Source: Paracoccaceae bacterium
GTDB taxonomy: Bacteria > Pseudomonadota > Alphaproteobacteria > Rhodobacterales > Rhodobacteraceae
Direction: 5' to 3'
DNA: 64,000 nucleotides
Assembly: GCA_024742405.1 (NCBI GenBank)
Contig: JANSYP010000010.1
Span: 1 to 64,000 of the forward strand
A program made the position numbers and the translations under genes. Positions 35,672 through 44,902 of the stretch are shown here, in pieces. Every line of letters starts with the position of its first letter. Position 1 is the stretch's first letter. The notes beneath the pieces were generated by a model. The model was given only the letters and a program-made list of their open reading frames with translations, did no database searches and was not told the origin of the DNA.

Positions 35672-37534
35672 ATGACATGGCGTTTCGGACGACCTGCGGA
35701 CGAGGCGCCGCATATCGCACCTTCTGCGACCAAGCAGAAATTCGACGCGGCCGCACGTCTGCGGCGGATGATGCCGTTCCTCGACTGGCTTCCCATGGTC
35801 AACCGAACGACGTTTCGGGCGGACCTGTTCGCGGGCATGACCAACGCGGCCATCGTGCTTCCCCAGGGGATCGCCTTTGCCGCGATTGCCGGCCTGCCGC
35901 CGCAATACGGTCTCTACACAGCCATGGTGACGCCGGTCATTGCCGCACTCTTCGGCAGTTCCTGGCACCTAGTCTCCGGCCCGACGACGGCGATCTCGGT
36001 CGTGATCTTCGCCACGCTGTCCGAGCAGTTCGTTCCCGGCTCGCCCGAGTTCATCGCCGCGGTGCTCAGCATCACCTTTCTGGCCGGCTTCTTCCAGTTC
36101 TGCCTCGGGTTGGTCAATCTGGGACAGCTGGTCAGCCTGGTCTCGCACTCGGTCATGGTGGGGTTCACCGCCGGGGCCGCCATTCTGATATTTCTCAGCC
36201 AGTTGCCGGGCTTCATCGGGAAATCGCTGCCCAGACCGGATGACTTATACGCGTTCGGCAAAGAGCTTTTACACGCCCTGCCGGACCTCAATCTCTACGT
36301 TCTGGCCGTGTCGCTGACGACGCTGTTCGTGGCCGTAATAATAAAGAAAATCAAGCCTTTATGGCCGAACTACCTGATCGCGCTGGTCGTTGGCAGCGCG
36401 TTGGCTTACGGGGTCGACGCCCAATCCCACGGCGTGGCCTTCGTCCAGGCCATCGAGTCCGGCGTCCCGCCCTTCGCCGTGCCGGAACTATCGTTCGAAG
36501 TGGTTCGGACACTGTCGCAGGGCGCCTTCGCGCTGGCGCTCATCGGTCTTCTGGAGGCCGTGTCGATTGCGCGCGCCATGTCGCTGCAGTCCCACCAGTC
36601 GCTCAATTCCAATCAGGAGATCATCGGCCAGGGCCTGTCGAACATGGGCGGGTCGTTCTTTTCGGCCTACATGGGATCGGGGTCGTTCACGCGCAGTTCG
36701 CTCAACATGGAGGCGGGGGCCAGAACACCGCTCGCCGCCATTCTGGCCGCGGGTTTTCTGTTGCTGATCCTGCTCGTCGTCAGCCCTCTGATCGCCTACA
36801 TCCCGATCCCCGCGATGGCTGGGCTTATCATGCTGGTTGCCTGGAAGCTCATCGACATCAAGGAGATCCGCCACATCCTGACCACCAGCGGATCGGAAAC
36901 CGCGATCTTCCTGATCACGTTCGGCGTGGTTCTGTTGGTGAATCTCGAATTCGCGATCTATGCCGGCGTCATCGTCTCGCTGGCGCTGTTCCTGCGCCAG
37001 ACCATGCAGCCCGGTCTGCCGGTCAATGTGCCGAACGCGAAACTCGAAGGGCGCCCCTTCATGAGCCCGATCCACTGGCGGCTGCCGGAATGCCCCCAGT
37101 CGCTCTTCATCCGCGTTCAGGGACCGATGTATTTCGGGGCGGTGGAGTATCTTGAGCGGGAGTTCCGACGGCTCGAAGAGAAACGCCCAGGACAGAAGCA
37201 TATGGGGCTGCTGGTTGATGGGTCCGTGGGCATCGATCTGGCCGGGGCCGAGTGGCTGATCGAGGAAAGCCGCAACCGCAAGGAGCTTGGCGGCGGGCTC
37301 TATATCGTCGGGCGGTACCCTCCGCTCCGACGGCAGATGGACCAGTTCCATGTGATCCGGCAGATCGGCAAGGAAAACGTGTTCCGGCGCAAGCGCGAGA
37401 TGCTGGAGACGATGGTGCCGAAACTCGACCGGAGCATTTGCGCGACTTGCACGGCGCGCGTGTTTCTGGAGTGCCGGAACATGCCCGACAATACGGCGGG
37501 CGCGCCGGACTTGGCCGACAGCGAGGGCCGCTGA
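35672..37534 (+). CDS. SulP-family inorganic anion transporter with STAS domain
   Basis: The 620-residue protein has the SulP membrane domain (about 45-450, with AAIVLPQGIAFAAIAGLPPQ, VSGPTTAISVVIFATLSEQF and GLLEAVSIARAMSLQSHQSL) and a C-terminal STAS domain (about 465-570). A short Cys-rich tail follows (DRSICATCTARVFLECRNMP) that could bind metal, which is unusual. SulP proteins take up sulfate or bicarbonate, sometimes with Na+ or H+. Next to a sulfatase, recovery of released sulfate is the simplest reading. The ATG at 35672 was taken; upstream spacing leaves no overlap with the regulator. Confidence 0.9.
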   Translation: MTWRFGRPADEAPHIAPSATKQKFDAAARLRRMMPFLDWLPMVNRTTFRADLFAGMTNAAIVLPQGIAFAAIAGLPPQYGLYTAMVTPVIAALFGSSWHLVSGPTTAISVVIFATLSEQFVPGSPEFIAAVLSITFLAGFFQFCLGLVNLGQLVSLVSHSVMVGFTAGAAILIFLSQLPGFIGKSLPRPDDLYAFGKELLHALPDLNLYVLAVSLTTLFVAVIIKKIKPLWPNYLIALVVGSALAYGVDAQSHGVAFVQAIESGVPPFAVPELSFEVVRTLSQGAFALALIGLLEAVSIARAMSLQSHQSLNSNQEIIGQGLSNMGGSFFSAYMGSGSFTRSSLNMEAGARTPLAAILAAGFLLLILLVVSPLIAYIPIPAMAGLIMLVAWKLIDIKEIRHILTTSGSETAIFLITFGVVLLVNLEFAIYAGVIVSLALFLRQTMQPGLPVNVPNAKLEGRPFMSPIHWRLPECPQSLFIRVQGPMYFGAVEYLEREFRRLEEKRPGQKHMGLLVDGSVGIDLAGAEWLIEESRNRKELGGGLYIVGRYPPLRRQMDQFHVIRQIGKENVFRRKREMLETMVPKLDRSICATCTARVFLECRNMPDNTAGAPDLADSEGR

Positions 37535-38277
37535 AGCTTTCGGCGTCTTGGGCACGGATTGCGGCTGGGTACGGTCGGTGCGGCACGCTCCGCGCAGGCC
37601 GACGCGCCGCGCGATTGGTATTCAGGCCTGAGATGAAACTGCGTGGCAGTGGGGTTCCGGTGCAAGCACTCAAGGCAGGCGTTCCTGCTGCTTCAATGGG
37701 TTGGCCTGCTTGCGATGGGACGCGATGTGCGGACCCTGTCCGGCGGATGTAAGGGGTGTGATCGGGAAATGCGCGTTCGATTAAGCCTGTCAGGCAAGGT
37801 CGTTTCCTGGCGCCGGTTTGCGCCGGGACAGCGGGCCTGGGGCAGGAAATTGCGTGCGCGGGCGGCAAGGGGCCGATTTCGTCACCGCCAGGCTGTTTTA
37901 ACAAGGAAATGCCGTGAGTTAGAGCCGGAAATGCGACGCGCGCCATTGACCTGACTGCCCTGAGATGAAACCCTGAAATTGTGCGCGATAGGTCGGTTTC
38001 CCGACCGCTGGGGCGCAGGATCTCAACAGAGCCGCAACCACTTTCACCGCATGACGCCACCACAGAAAACCGAGCTACCGCAAAGAGCGATGACCCATGG
38101 CGGTATCGGCAGACCGGGCATGCGCGGCCTCGTCCGGATCACCGGGCCGAAGGGCGCGGCAGTCTGTTCTGCGACGCCGCGCGCGCGCGCGCGACCTGGC
38201 AATGCGCCCATCCGGGTGCGGCGCCGCGATCCCGCCCTGTCTCGCGGTGCTGCGGGCCTTAACGGGACCATGGCGTG
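37535..38277. other. Long stretch without a supported gene
   Basis: No gene is supported in these 743 bases. Frames on both strands are shadows without motif or ribosome site. A simple (GC)n run lies near 38,176-38,193. A short inverted repeat, GGTCGG with CCGACC, lies at about 37,991-38,007. It separates the sulfatase locus from the sugar locus and should hold the promoter of the PfkB gene at 38278. Confidence 0.4.
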
Positions 38278-39201
38278 ATGGCGGCGCAGGCGCCAGAACT
38301 GCTCTGTGTCGGCGATATCGACATGGATCTCGTCATCCGGGTGCCGCATCTGCCCGGCCGCGACGAAAAGATCAGCGGTGATCCCGTCGCGCGCGCCCCC
38401 GGGGGGATGGCGGCAAACGTGGCGGTCGGTGCAAACCGGCTCGGTACGCCGACGCGGCTGGTCGGTGCGGTCGGCGATGACGCGATGGGCCGCGAGGCGC
38501 TGGGCTATCTCGCACGGGAAGGTGTCGATCTTTCCCATGTCGAGACCCGGGCCGGGGCGGCGACGTTCTTTTGCGTGATCCTGCTCGATGAAAGCGGGGA
38601 AAAGGCGCTGGTCCGTGCGGTGAGCGACACGTTTCTTCCCGACCCTGCGCGGCTGCGATCTGCGGCATTCAAGGGCATCCGGCATGTGCACATGACCTTC
38701 ACAGATCCCGTGCTCTCCCGCCGGACGGTCGCTCTGGCGCAGGAGGCCGGCGCGGGCCTCTCGCTCGATCTGGAGGCGGCGGACTGGATCGAGGATCCGG
38801 CCCATATGCGCCAGCTCGTGGACGCGGTGGACCTGTTGTTCACCAGCGCTACCTCTCGCGCGGCGGTCGAGGCCCGGCTGGGACCCCTGACCGCGGGGCC
38901 GGGCAAGACGATCGTGACCACGGCCGGGGCCGAGGGCGCCATGGTGGAGCACGCGGCCGGCACCGCGCGCGTCGACGGCCACCGCGTCGATGTTGTCGAC
39001 ACGCTGGGGGCGGGCGACGCGTTCGCGGCGGCGTTTCTGCACAGCTTGCTCGGTGGTGCGGCCCCCGCCGATGCGCTTGGTTTTGCCAATGCCGCAGCGG
39101 CGCTTTCGGTGCGGGCCTACGGCGCGCAGACCGGCATGGCACGGCCGGGCGAGGTGGAGAGGCTGGACGCCCAACTGTCGGGGGAGCCTCATCATGCCTG
39201 A
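38278..39201 (+). CDS. PfkB-family carbohydrate kinase
   Basis: The protein of 307 residues is a ribokinase-fold sugar or nucleoside kinase. It has the N-terminal GDIDMDLVIRVPHLPGRDEK, the glycine pair in APGGMAANVAVGANRLGTPT, and the catalytic C-terminal signature DTLGAGDAFAAAFLHSLLGG, whose Asp is the base. Substrate identity cannot be read from these; ribose, fructose, nucleosides and related sugars are all possible. It opens a three-gene plus-strand operon; the next start overlaps its stop by 8 bp. It is one of three PfkB domains within 10 kb. Confidence 0.9.
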   Translation: MAAQAPELLCVGDIDMDLVIRVPHLPGRDEKISGDPVARAPGGMAANVAVGANRLGTPTRLVGAVGDDAMGREALGYLAREGVDLSHVETRAGAATFFCVILLDESGEKALVRAVSDTFLPDPARLRSAAFKGIRHVHMTFTDPVLSRRTVALAQEAGAGLSLDLEAADWIEDPAHMRQLVDAVDLLFTSATSRAAVEARLGPLTAGPGKTIVTTAGAEGAMVEHAAGTARVDGHRVDVVDTLGAGDAFAAAFLHSLLGGAAPADALGFANAAAALSVRAYGAQTGMARPGEVERLDAQLSGEPHHA

Positions 39202-40165
39202 GCGTCGGTTCGAGTTTCAGCACCTGCTCAGCGCCCGCGGTCTGCCGGAAGCGGACGTCGCGACCATGGCGGGGCTGCACGACATCGTCGACGAGGGCGT
39301 GCTCGGGGCGTCGAACCATGTCGCGCTTGCGCTGCCTCTGGTCGCGCGGCTCGCTCGGGCCGACCGGGCCACGGCGCTGGACGAAGCGCGCGCGCTGGCC
39401 GGGTTCATCGCCGCGACGCGCGGGTCGGCGGCCCCCATCGTTGCCAATGCGCTGGCCTGGCAGACCCGCGCCATCGACGGTCTGGCGCAAGGGGACGCCG
39501 CGGATCTGCTCGCCGCGCGGGCGGCGGAATGGGACGGCAATGCCAAGGCGCGCCGCAGCCAGCTCATTTCCCATGCGGTCGAGAAACTGTCATCGATGCG
39601 CGTCCCGCTGCTGTTCGACTATTCGAGCACGGTTGCGGATGTGGTCCGCGCCTGCGCCGACCAGGGGTGCCTCGACCGGCTGGTGATCCCCGAGAGCCGC
39701 GCCATCGACGGCGGCCGGCGCTACATGACGGCGCTGTCCGATCTTGGCGTGCCGATCCTGTTTTTGCCGGATGCCGCGATGGAGTATGCCGCAGGGCATT
39801 CCGATGCGCTGCTGCTCGGCGCCGAGAGCGTGACGCGCGACGGTGGCGTGATCAACACCGTGGGCTCGCTGCCCGCGGCGCGCGCGGCCAGGGCCCGCGG
39901 CATTCCGGTCTATGGTGCGGCGGATCTCTACAAGGTGGGTGCGGCGGACGCGGCGGACGTGCCGCCACCGCCGCCGCGCAGCTACCCGTTCCTGCTGGCC
40001 GAGGGCGAGACCGCGACGACCGAGGCGCCGGAGCTGGAGATCGTGCCGCCCGGGCTGGTGACCGCTCTGCTGACCGAAGTGGGCCCGCTTGCCCCCGACG
40101 CCCTGTCGCAAGCCCTGTCACAGGCGGTGTCGGGCGTGGTGAACACCGATCCGGCGGGGGCGTGA
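39194..40165 (+). CDS. eIF2B-like protein (sugar-phosphate isomerase superfamily)
   Basis: The 323-residue protein matches the eIF2B alpha/beta/delta fold that also includes methylthioribose-1-phosphate isomerase and ribose-1,5-bisphosphate isomerase. The C-terminal Rossmann part shows IPESRAIDGGRRYMTALSDL, DAAMEYAAGHSDALLLGAES and VINTVGSLPAARAARARGIP. In the enzymes a catalytic Cys follows a short strand and a catalytic Asp sits in VGAD; here the corresponding places read FDYSST (Tyr143/Ser144) and GAES (Glu211), as in eIF2B regulatory subunits. So either the chemistry differs or it binds a sugar phosphate as a sensor. It is coupled to the preceding kinase. Confidence 0.8.
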   Translation: MPERRFEFQHLLSARGLPEADVATMAGLHDIVDEGVLGASNHVALALPLVARLARADRATALDEARALAGFIAATRGSAAPIVANALAWQTRAIDGLAQGDAADLLAARAAEWDGNAKARRSQLISHAVEKLSSMRVPLLFDYSSTVADVVRACADQGCLDRLVIPESRAIDGGRRYMTALSDLGVPILFLPDAAMEYAAGHSDALLLGAESVTRDGGVINTVGSLPAARAARARGIPVYGAADLYKVGAADAADVPPPPPRSYPFLLAEGETATTEAPELEIVPPGLVTALLTEVGPLAPDALSQALSQAVSGVVNTDPAGA

Positions 40166-40172
40166 TCTGATC

Positions 40173-41180
40173 GTGGACAGCGCGGAACTCAGCTGGGCCT
40201 TGATGCGGCGGGAGCTTGACGAACAGCCGGCGCTTCTAACGGGGATCGCCGCGGCGCTGGCGGAGGCCGCCGCGCCCTTGCGACCCACAGCCGGGACAGT
40301 CTGGGCAGGCGGCTGCGGCGACTCCATCTTCGCCGCCGAAGCGCTCGCGCCCCATTTCCGCGCGCAGGGCCACAGCTTTCGCCCCGCTTCGGCGGCGGAG
40401 CTGCTCTGGGACGCCGACATCCGCCCCGGCGACACGGTCATCGGCATTTCGATCTCCGGCTCGACGCGCCGGACGGTCGATGCGCTCCGGACCGCGCGAG
40501 ACCGGGAGGCGCGGACCATCGCCGTCACGATCAACGCAGACAGCGCGCTGGCGCAGGCTGCGGACGCGACGCTGCTGCTGCCTTACACCCCGATCAGCCG
40601 GGCGATCCCCCACGGGTTCGACTACCATGTGACGCTGCTCGCGCTGGCGGCGCTGGCAGGACCTCTGGACGGGTTCGACCCCGGGGCGCTTCTTGCCTCG
40701 GCCACGGAACCCGCGCGCGCCGATGCGGCGCGGATTGCCGAAACGCTGGCAGAGGGGGCGCGGTTTTTCTTCCTTGGCAGCGGCGGGGCGGCACGCGGCA
40801 CGGCGGCCTTTGCGGCGGCGAAGATGCATGAGGCGGGGGGGCTGGCGGCCTGGTCCTTCGAGGCCGAGAACTTCTGCCATGGCGCGCAATTCATGCTGAC
40901 GCCCGGCGACTATGTCGGGCTTTTCGGCACCGGGGGGCCGGCCGATGCCCGCACCCGCGCGTTGAAACCCGGGCTCGAACGGCTCGGCGCGACGGTCGGC
41001 GCGGCCGGGTTTGGGGCGAAAGATCCCCATGCCGGGTTGCGGGCGGCACTTCTCGGCGCGCTCCACGCCCAGGCGCTGTGCCTCGCGGTGGCCGAACGGC
41101 GCGGGCTCGACGTGACCGATCCGGCCCGGGGCAGTGCGGCCGCGGAGGTTCAGAAGGACTGGTTCGGCTGGGAGGCGTGA
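40173..41180 (+). CDS. SIS-domain sugar-phosphate isomerase-like protein
   Basis: The protein of 335 residues contains two SIS domains: the first with WAGGCGDSIFAAEALAPHFR and GISISGSTRRTVDALRTARD (serine/threonine phosphate-binding loop), the second with FFLGSGGAARGTAAFAAAKM and EAENFCHGAQF. The layout resembles GlmS/AgaS/FrlB-type ketose-aldose isomerases or deaminases. It starts with GTG, 7 bp after the eIF2B-like gene. Its stop and that of the opposing permease gene form the palindrome TGAGCGCTCA. Confidence 0.85.
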   Translation: MDSAELSWALMRRELDEQPALLTGIAAALAEAAAPLRPTAGTVWAGGCGDSIFAAEALAPHFRAQGHSFRPASAAELLWDADIRPGDTVIGISISGSTRRTVDALRTARDREARTIAVTINADSALAQAADATLLLPYTPISRAIPHGFDYHVTLLALAALAGPLDGFDPGALLASATEPARADAARIAETLAEGARFFFLGSGGAARGTAAFAAAKMHEAGGLAAWSFEAENFCHGAQFMLTPGDYVGLFGTGGPADARTRALKPGLERLGATVGAAGFGAKDPHAGLRAALLGALHAQALCLAVAERRGLDVTDPARGSAAAEVQKDWFGWEA

Positions 41181-41184
41181 GCGC

Positions 41185-42150
41185 TCAGCCGCGCTGCCTG
41201 AGCCGCGCCTTGATCCGCGCACCGATGGCGTTGTCGGTCATCACCGATCCGATCAGCAGCACCCCGATCGCCGCGAGCTGCCAGGCCTGGGAGATATTGG
41301 CGAGCTGCAGCGCGGCCTGAAGCGTCGTGACGATCAGCACTGCGAGCACCGTGCCCGAGATCCGCCCGATCCCGCCGAAGATATGCGTGCCGCCCAGCAC
41401 CGCGACCGTCACGGACAGCAGCTCCATCCCGTCGCCCGCATCGGGCCGGGCGGCCTGGAACCACGACAGCGTCATGATCGCGGCCACCGCCGCCACCGCA
41501 CCGCTCAGACAATAGAGCGCAAAGCGCAGCCGCCAGACGCGCACGCCGGACAGGAATGCCGCGCGCTCGTCATTGCCGGCGGAATAGATGTGGCTGCCAA
41601 TCCGGGTCTGCGACAGCAGGATGTGAAAGACGACGGCCATCGGGATGAAGATCACCCACATATGCACCGGCACGCCGAGCACGCGGCCCTGCGCCAGCAT
41701 GCCGAACCATTCCGGCAGCCCGCCGATCGGCGTGCCCCCGGTCAGCGCCAGCGCGAGCCCGGAATAGGCGAACATCGTCGCCAGCGTCGCCATCAGCGAC
41801 GGCACCTGCAGCACGCAGATCAGCACCGCGTTCACGGCCCCCAGCCCGGTGCCGAGCGCGAGCCCGATGAGGCAGGCGAAGCCCAGCGGCACCCCGGCGG
41901 AGAAAAGAGCGGCGATGGCCAGCCCCACCAGCGACATGATCGCGCCGATGGAGAGGTCGATCCCCGGCCCGCCCGACAGCATCACGAGCGTCTGCGCCAT
42001 GCCGAGCACACCGAGCACCGGCACGTATTGCAGGAGATAGGCGACGGTGGAGACCTGCAGAAAGCTCGGCGACAGAACCGCGCCGAGCAGGATCGCGGCC
42101 GCCAGAAGACCGACAAGCAGCAGGAACCGCTGGTGCATCGGATCGCTCAT
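41185..42150 (-). CDS. Sugar ABC transporter permease (RhaQ/LsrD-like)
   Basis: The 321-residue protein has about nine membrane helices of the BPD_transp_2 family, with VMLSGGPGIDLSIGAIMSLV near residue 57, the coupling-type segment AGNDERAAFLSGVRVWRLRF, and the C-terminal AVLGGTHIFGGIGRISGTVL. It forms the channel of a sugar importer with the second permease upstream. The start ATG overlaps the stop of that permease (ATGA). It is the last gene of the ten-gene leftward array. Confidence 0.88.
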   Translation of the reverse strand: MSDPMHQRFLLLVGLLAAAILLGAVLSPSFLQVSTVAYLLQYVPVLGVLGMAQTLVMLSGGPGIDLSIGAIMSLVGLAIAALFSAGVPLGFACLIGLALGTGLGAVNAVLICVLQVPSLMATLATMFAYSGLALALTGGTPIGGLPEWFGMLAQGRVLGVPVHMWVIFIPMAVVFHILLSQTRIGSHIYSAGNDERAAFLSGVRVWRLRFALYCLSGAVAAVAAIMTLSWFQAARPDAGDGMELLSVTVAVLGGTHIFGGIGRISGTVLAVLIVTTLQAALQLANISQAWQLAAIGVLLIGSVMTDNAIGARIKARLRQRG

Positions 42151-43088
42151 GCCGTTCGGCGCCCTTCGAGCGCATCGAGCACCAGCACGGTGATCAGCAG
42201 GCCGCCGATGATGACGGTCTCCCACAGCGAGGAGACGCCGATCAGCACCAGCCCGTTCTGGGTCAGCTTGATGAAGATCACGCCGAGCAGCGTGCCGATC
42301 AGGCTGCCGACCCCGCCTCGGATATTGGCGCCGCCGAGGATCGTGGCGGCAATTGCCTCCAGCGCGATGTTTGTGCCGATATTGACCTCGACGTTGCGCA
42401 GCCGCGCGACATAGAGCACCGCGGCAAAGCCCGCGAGCAGGCCGAGCAGCGCATAGGCCTGGATCTTGGTGCGGTCGACCCGAATGCCGACGAGCCGTGC
42501 GGAGGCTTCGTCGCAACCGACGGCCACGACCCGCTGGCCCCAGGGCATGTGCCGCAGCAGCAGATAGCAGGCGCCGTAGACCCCGCCGATGATCCAGATG
42601 CCGGCGGGCAGGCCGGCGAATTCGCCCAGCACCAGAAAGGAGAGCGTGCCGGGCAGCCCGCTGATCCAGACGCCGCCGATCACCAGAAAGAGCACGGCGA
42701 TGTAGATATACATCGTGCCCAGAGTGGCGACGATGGGCGGGACGCGGGATTTCGCGATGATGTAGCCGTTGATCGCGCCGAGCATCGCGCCCACCGCGAG
42801 GCCGACCGGGACGATCACCCAGTCCGGCATCCCCAGCTGGTAGGCCCGGCCGATGAAGACGGCCGACACCGCAACGATGCCGCCCACGCTCACGTCGATC
42901 CCGCCGAGGATGATGATGATCGTCATGCCGGCGCAGACCACGGCCAGATCGACGGAGTTGCGCAGCACGGTCGTCAGGTTGCGCTCGGTCAGAAAGAATT
43001 CCGACTGGCTCGCGAAGACCACGCAGATCGCGATCAGTGCGACCACGATCAGTGCCTCCCGTCCGACGCGTTTCGGACGGGAGGGCAA
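42147..43088 (-). CDS. Sugar ABC transporter permease (RhaP/LsrC-like)
   Basis: This protein of about 313 residues belongs to the BPD_transp_2 family: GMTIIIILGGIDVSVGGIVA, VGCDEASARLVGIRVDRTKI and the C-terminal ATILGGANIRGGVGSLIGTL. The start is uncertain. No ATG is available after the binding-protein gene; TTG at 43088 is used, while a GTG further in, preceded by GGGAGG, is also possible. Two permease genes with one ATPase and a RhaS/LsrB-like binding protein match the rhamnose and AI-2 importer layout. Confidence 0.85.
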   Translation of the reverse strand: MPSRPKRVGREALIVVALIAICVVFASQSEFFLTERNLTTVLRNSVDLAVVCAGMTIIIILGGIDVSVGGIVAVSAVFIGRAYQLGMPDWVIVPVGLAVGAMLGAINGYIIAKSRVPPIVATLGTMYIYIAVLFLVIGGVWISGLPGTLSFLVLGEFAGLPAGIWIIGGVYGACYLLLRHMPWGQRVVAVGCDEASARLVGIRVDRTKIQAYALLGLLAGFAAVLYVARLRNVEVNIGTNIALEAIAATILGGANIRGGVGSLIGTLLGVIFIKLTQNGLVLIGVSSLWETVIIGGLLITVLVLDALEGRRTA

Positions 43089-43116
43089 CGTGGCGCGCAG
43101 CCAGGAGGTCAGGGTT

Positions 43117-44103
43117 TCAGAAATCGAAACTGTCCACGTTGTCCGCGGTGAAGACCGACGGCGGGCCGAGCAGGATGATATCGTTCTCGGGCAGATACCG
43201 GATCGTCTGCTCCAGCCCGTCGATCTCGAAATCGCCTGTGATCTCGCCGCCATTCGCCAGATGGTCGCCGACCCACACGGTCAGATACCCCAGATCCGCG
43301 GGGTTCCAGAGCACCGAAAACGGCATCGCACCGGACTTGATGTAGTCGCGCGCCGTGTTGGGAGAGCAGTAGCCCGCGCTCACCACCTCGCCGATCACGC
43401 CCCCGGCCTCGACCGCCTGCGCGATGCCCGGGCAGGTGGTGGACGCCATGCCGAGCACGGCCTTCAGGTCCGGATTGCGCGTCATCGCGTCGGTGGCGAA
43501 CTGATAGGCGCGCGCGGCGGTGCCGTCGGTATGATCGACCGAGACGATCTCGATCTCGGGATAGCTGGAGGCCGCGCGTTCCTGAATCGCCGCGATCCAG
43601 TTCTGCATCGACTGGATCGTCGGGCTGTCGGACACGATGGCGATCTTGCCGGCGTCGCCGACCCGCGCGACGGTCTCGTCGAGCAGGGTATAACCCAGAT
43701 CCTGATCCAGCGCCTGGGCCACAAAGAATTGCCGGTCGGCGCCGGGCGCATCGGCGTCGGAGGTCAGAACCACGATGCCCTGTTCGCGGGCCCGGGCGAT
43801 GGCGGGTTTCAGCGTCTCCTCGTCGAGCGGCGAGATCGCGATCACGTCGAAGCCCTGGTTCACGAAGCTCTCGAAAATGCGCAGCTGGTCGGCGGCGTTG
43901 GTGCTGGTGGGCCCTTCCTGCACATATTCGACGCCGAGCGCTTCGGCGGCGCGGTCGGCGCCTTCGCGCATGGCGACATAGTAGGGAATGCCCGCGATCT
44001 GCGGGATGAAGGCGATCTGGGTGGTGTCGTCCTGGGCCGCGGCGGGCAGGGCCGCCATCAGTCCGATGGCGAGCGATGCGGGAAGCAGAGTGTTGGGTCG
44101 CAT
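43117..44103 (-). CDS. Periplasmic sugar-binding protein, RhaS/LsrB-like
   Basis: The 328-residue protein has a signal peptide (to about 24, ending ALPAAAQ) and a Peripla_BP_4 fold: FIPQIAGIPYYVAMREGADR, NAADQLRIFESFVNQGFDVI, VLTSDADAPGADRQFFVAQA and, near the end, TADNVDSFDF, which is the typical close of rhamnose and AI-2 binding proteins. The ligand is not determinable by eye. It lies 25 bp downstream of its ATPase and is followed by the two permeases, so it is the binding component of importer 1. Confidence 0.88.
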   Translation of the reverse strand: MRPNTLLPASLAIGLMAALPAAAQDDTTQIAFIPQIAGIPYYVAMREGADRAAEALGVEYVQEGPTSTNAADQLRIFESFVNQGFDVIAISPLDEETLKPAIARAREQGIVVLTSDADAPGADRQFFVAQALDQDLGYTLLDETVARVGDAGKIAIVSDSPTIQSMQNWIAAIQERAASSYPEIEIVSVDHTDGTAARAYQFATDAMTRNPDLKAVLGMASTTCPGIAQAVEAGGVIGEVVSAGYCSPNTARDYIKSGAMPFSVLWNPADLGYLTVWVGDHLANGGEITGDFEIDGLEQTIRYLPENDIILLGPPSVFTADNVDSFDF

Positions 44104-44128
44104 GAGCGGTCTCCTTGGGGCTGGTGAG

Positions 44129-44902
44129 TTAAGGGGTGGCGTCGGCGGTGCGTCGGGCGACCGAGGCGCCGGTGATCAGTCCGACCACATCCTCGGGCGT
44201 GGCCGCTGCGGTGTCGACAAGGCCCGCGTTGCGGCCGCGCCGGAGCACGGTGATCCGGTCGGCGACCTCGAACACGTCTTGGATATTGTGGGAGATCAGG
44301 ATCACGGACTTGCCCTGGGCGCGCAGCGTCTTGATGAAGCCGAGCACCTTGCGCACCTCGGCCACGGCGAGGGCTGCGGTGGGTTCGTCCATCACGATCA
44401 GATCGGCGTCGATATTGAGCGCGCGGGCGATGGCCACGCCCTGGCGCTGTCCGCCGGACAGGTATTCGACCCAGATCTGGATGTCGGGGATCTCGACATC
44501 GAGCTCGTCGAGAAGTTCGCGGGACCGGCGCTGCATGGCACGACGGTCGAGGAACGGCACGCCGGCGACAGGGCGGATGATCTCGCGGCCCAGAAAGATG
44601 TTGTCGGCCACCGTCATCTTGCCGGCCAGCGCGAGTTCCTGAAAGATCGTGGCAACCCCGCGCGACCAGGCGTCCTGGGGCGTTGCGAAATGCACCTCGC
44701 GGCCGTCCAGCTCGATCCGGCCGCCATCGGGCTGGTGTGCGCCCGCGAGCGTCTTGATCAGTGTCGACTTGCCCGCGCCATTGTCGCCCACCAGCGCCAT
44801 GACTTCGCCGCGGCGCACCTCGAAATCGACCGCATCGAGCGCCGTCACCCCGCCAAAGCGTTTGACGAGCCCGCGCATCGAGAGCTTCAGATCCTGGCTC
44901 AC
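44129..44902 (-). CDS. Sugar ABC transporter ATP-binding protein
   Basis: The protein of 257 residues is a single ABC ATPase. It has Walker A GDNGAGKST, the ABC signature LSGGQRQGVAIARAL, Walker B LIVMDEPTAAL and the H-loop ISHNIQD. Most sugar importers of this class have a double ATPase of about 500 residues; a single-domain one would work as a homodimer. GTG is the start. It is 25 bp upstream of the binding protein of importer 1 and 132 bp downstream of the TenA-like gene. Confidence 0.92.
   Translation of the reverse strand: MSQDLKLSMRGLVKRFGGVTALDAVDFEVRRGEVMALVGDNGAGKSTLIKTLAGAHQPDGGRIELDGREVHFATPQDAWSRGVATIFQELALAGKMTVADNIFLGREIIRPVAGVPFLDRRAMQRRSRELLDELDVEIPDIQIWVEYLSGGQRQGVAIARALNIDADLIVMDEPTAALAVAEVRKVLGFIKTLRAQGKSVILISHNIQDVFEVADRITVLRRGRNAGLVDTAAATPEDVVGLITGASVARRTADATP

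Noticed and set aside
38176-38193. Run of alternating G and C upstream of the PfkB gene
   Set aside because: A possible Z-DNA stretch but too short and common in such GC-rich genomes to treat as a feature.
37535-38277. Possible small RNA or gene in the 743-bp gap
   Set aside because: No stable long hairpin with T-run, no ribosome site and no promoter pair could be pointed to by eye.
39194-40165. Annotating the eIF2B-like gene as a translation factor
   Set aside because: Bacteria do not use eIF2B; the operon context is sugar metabolism, so only the fold name is kept.
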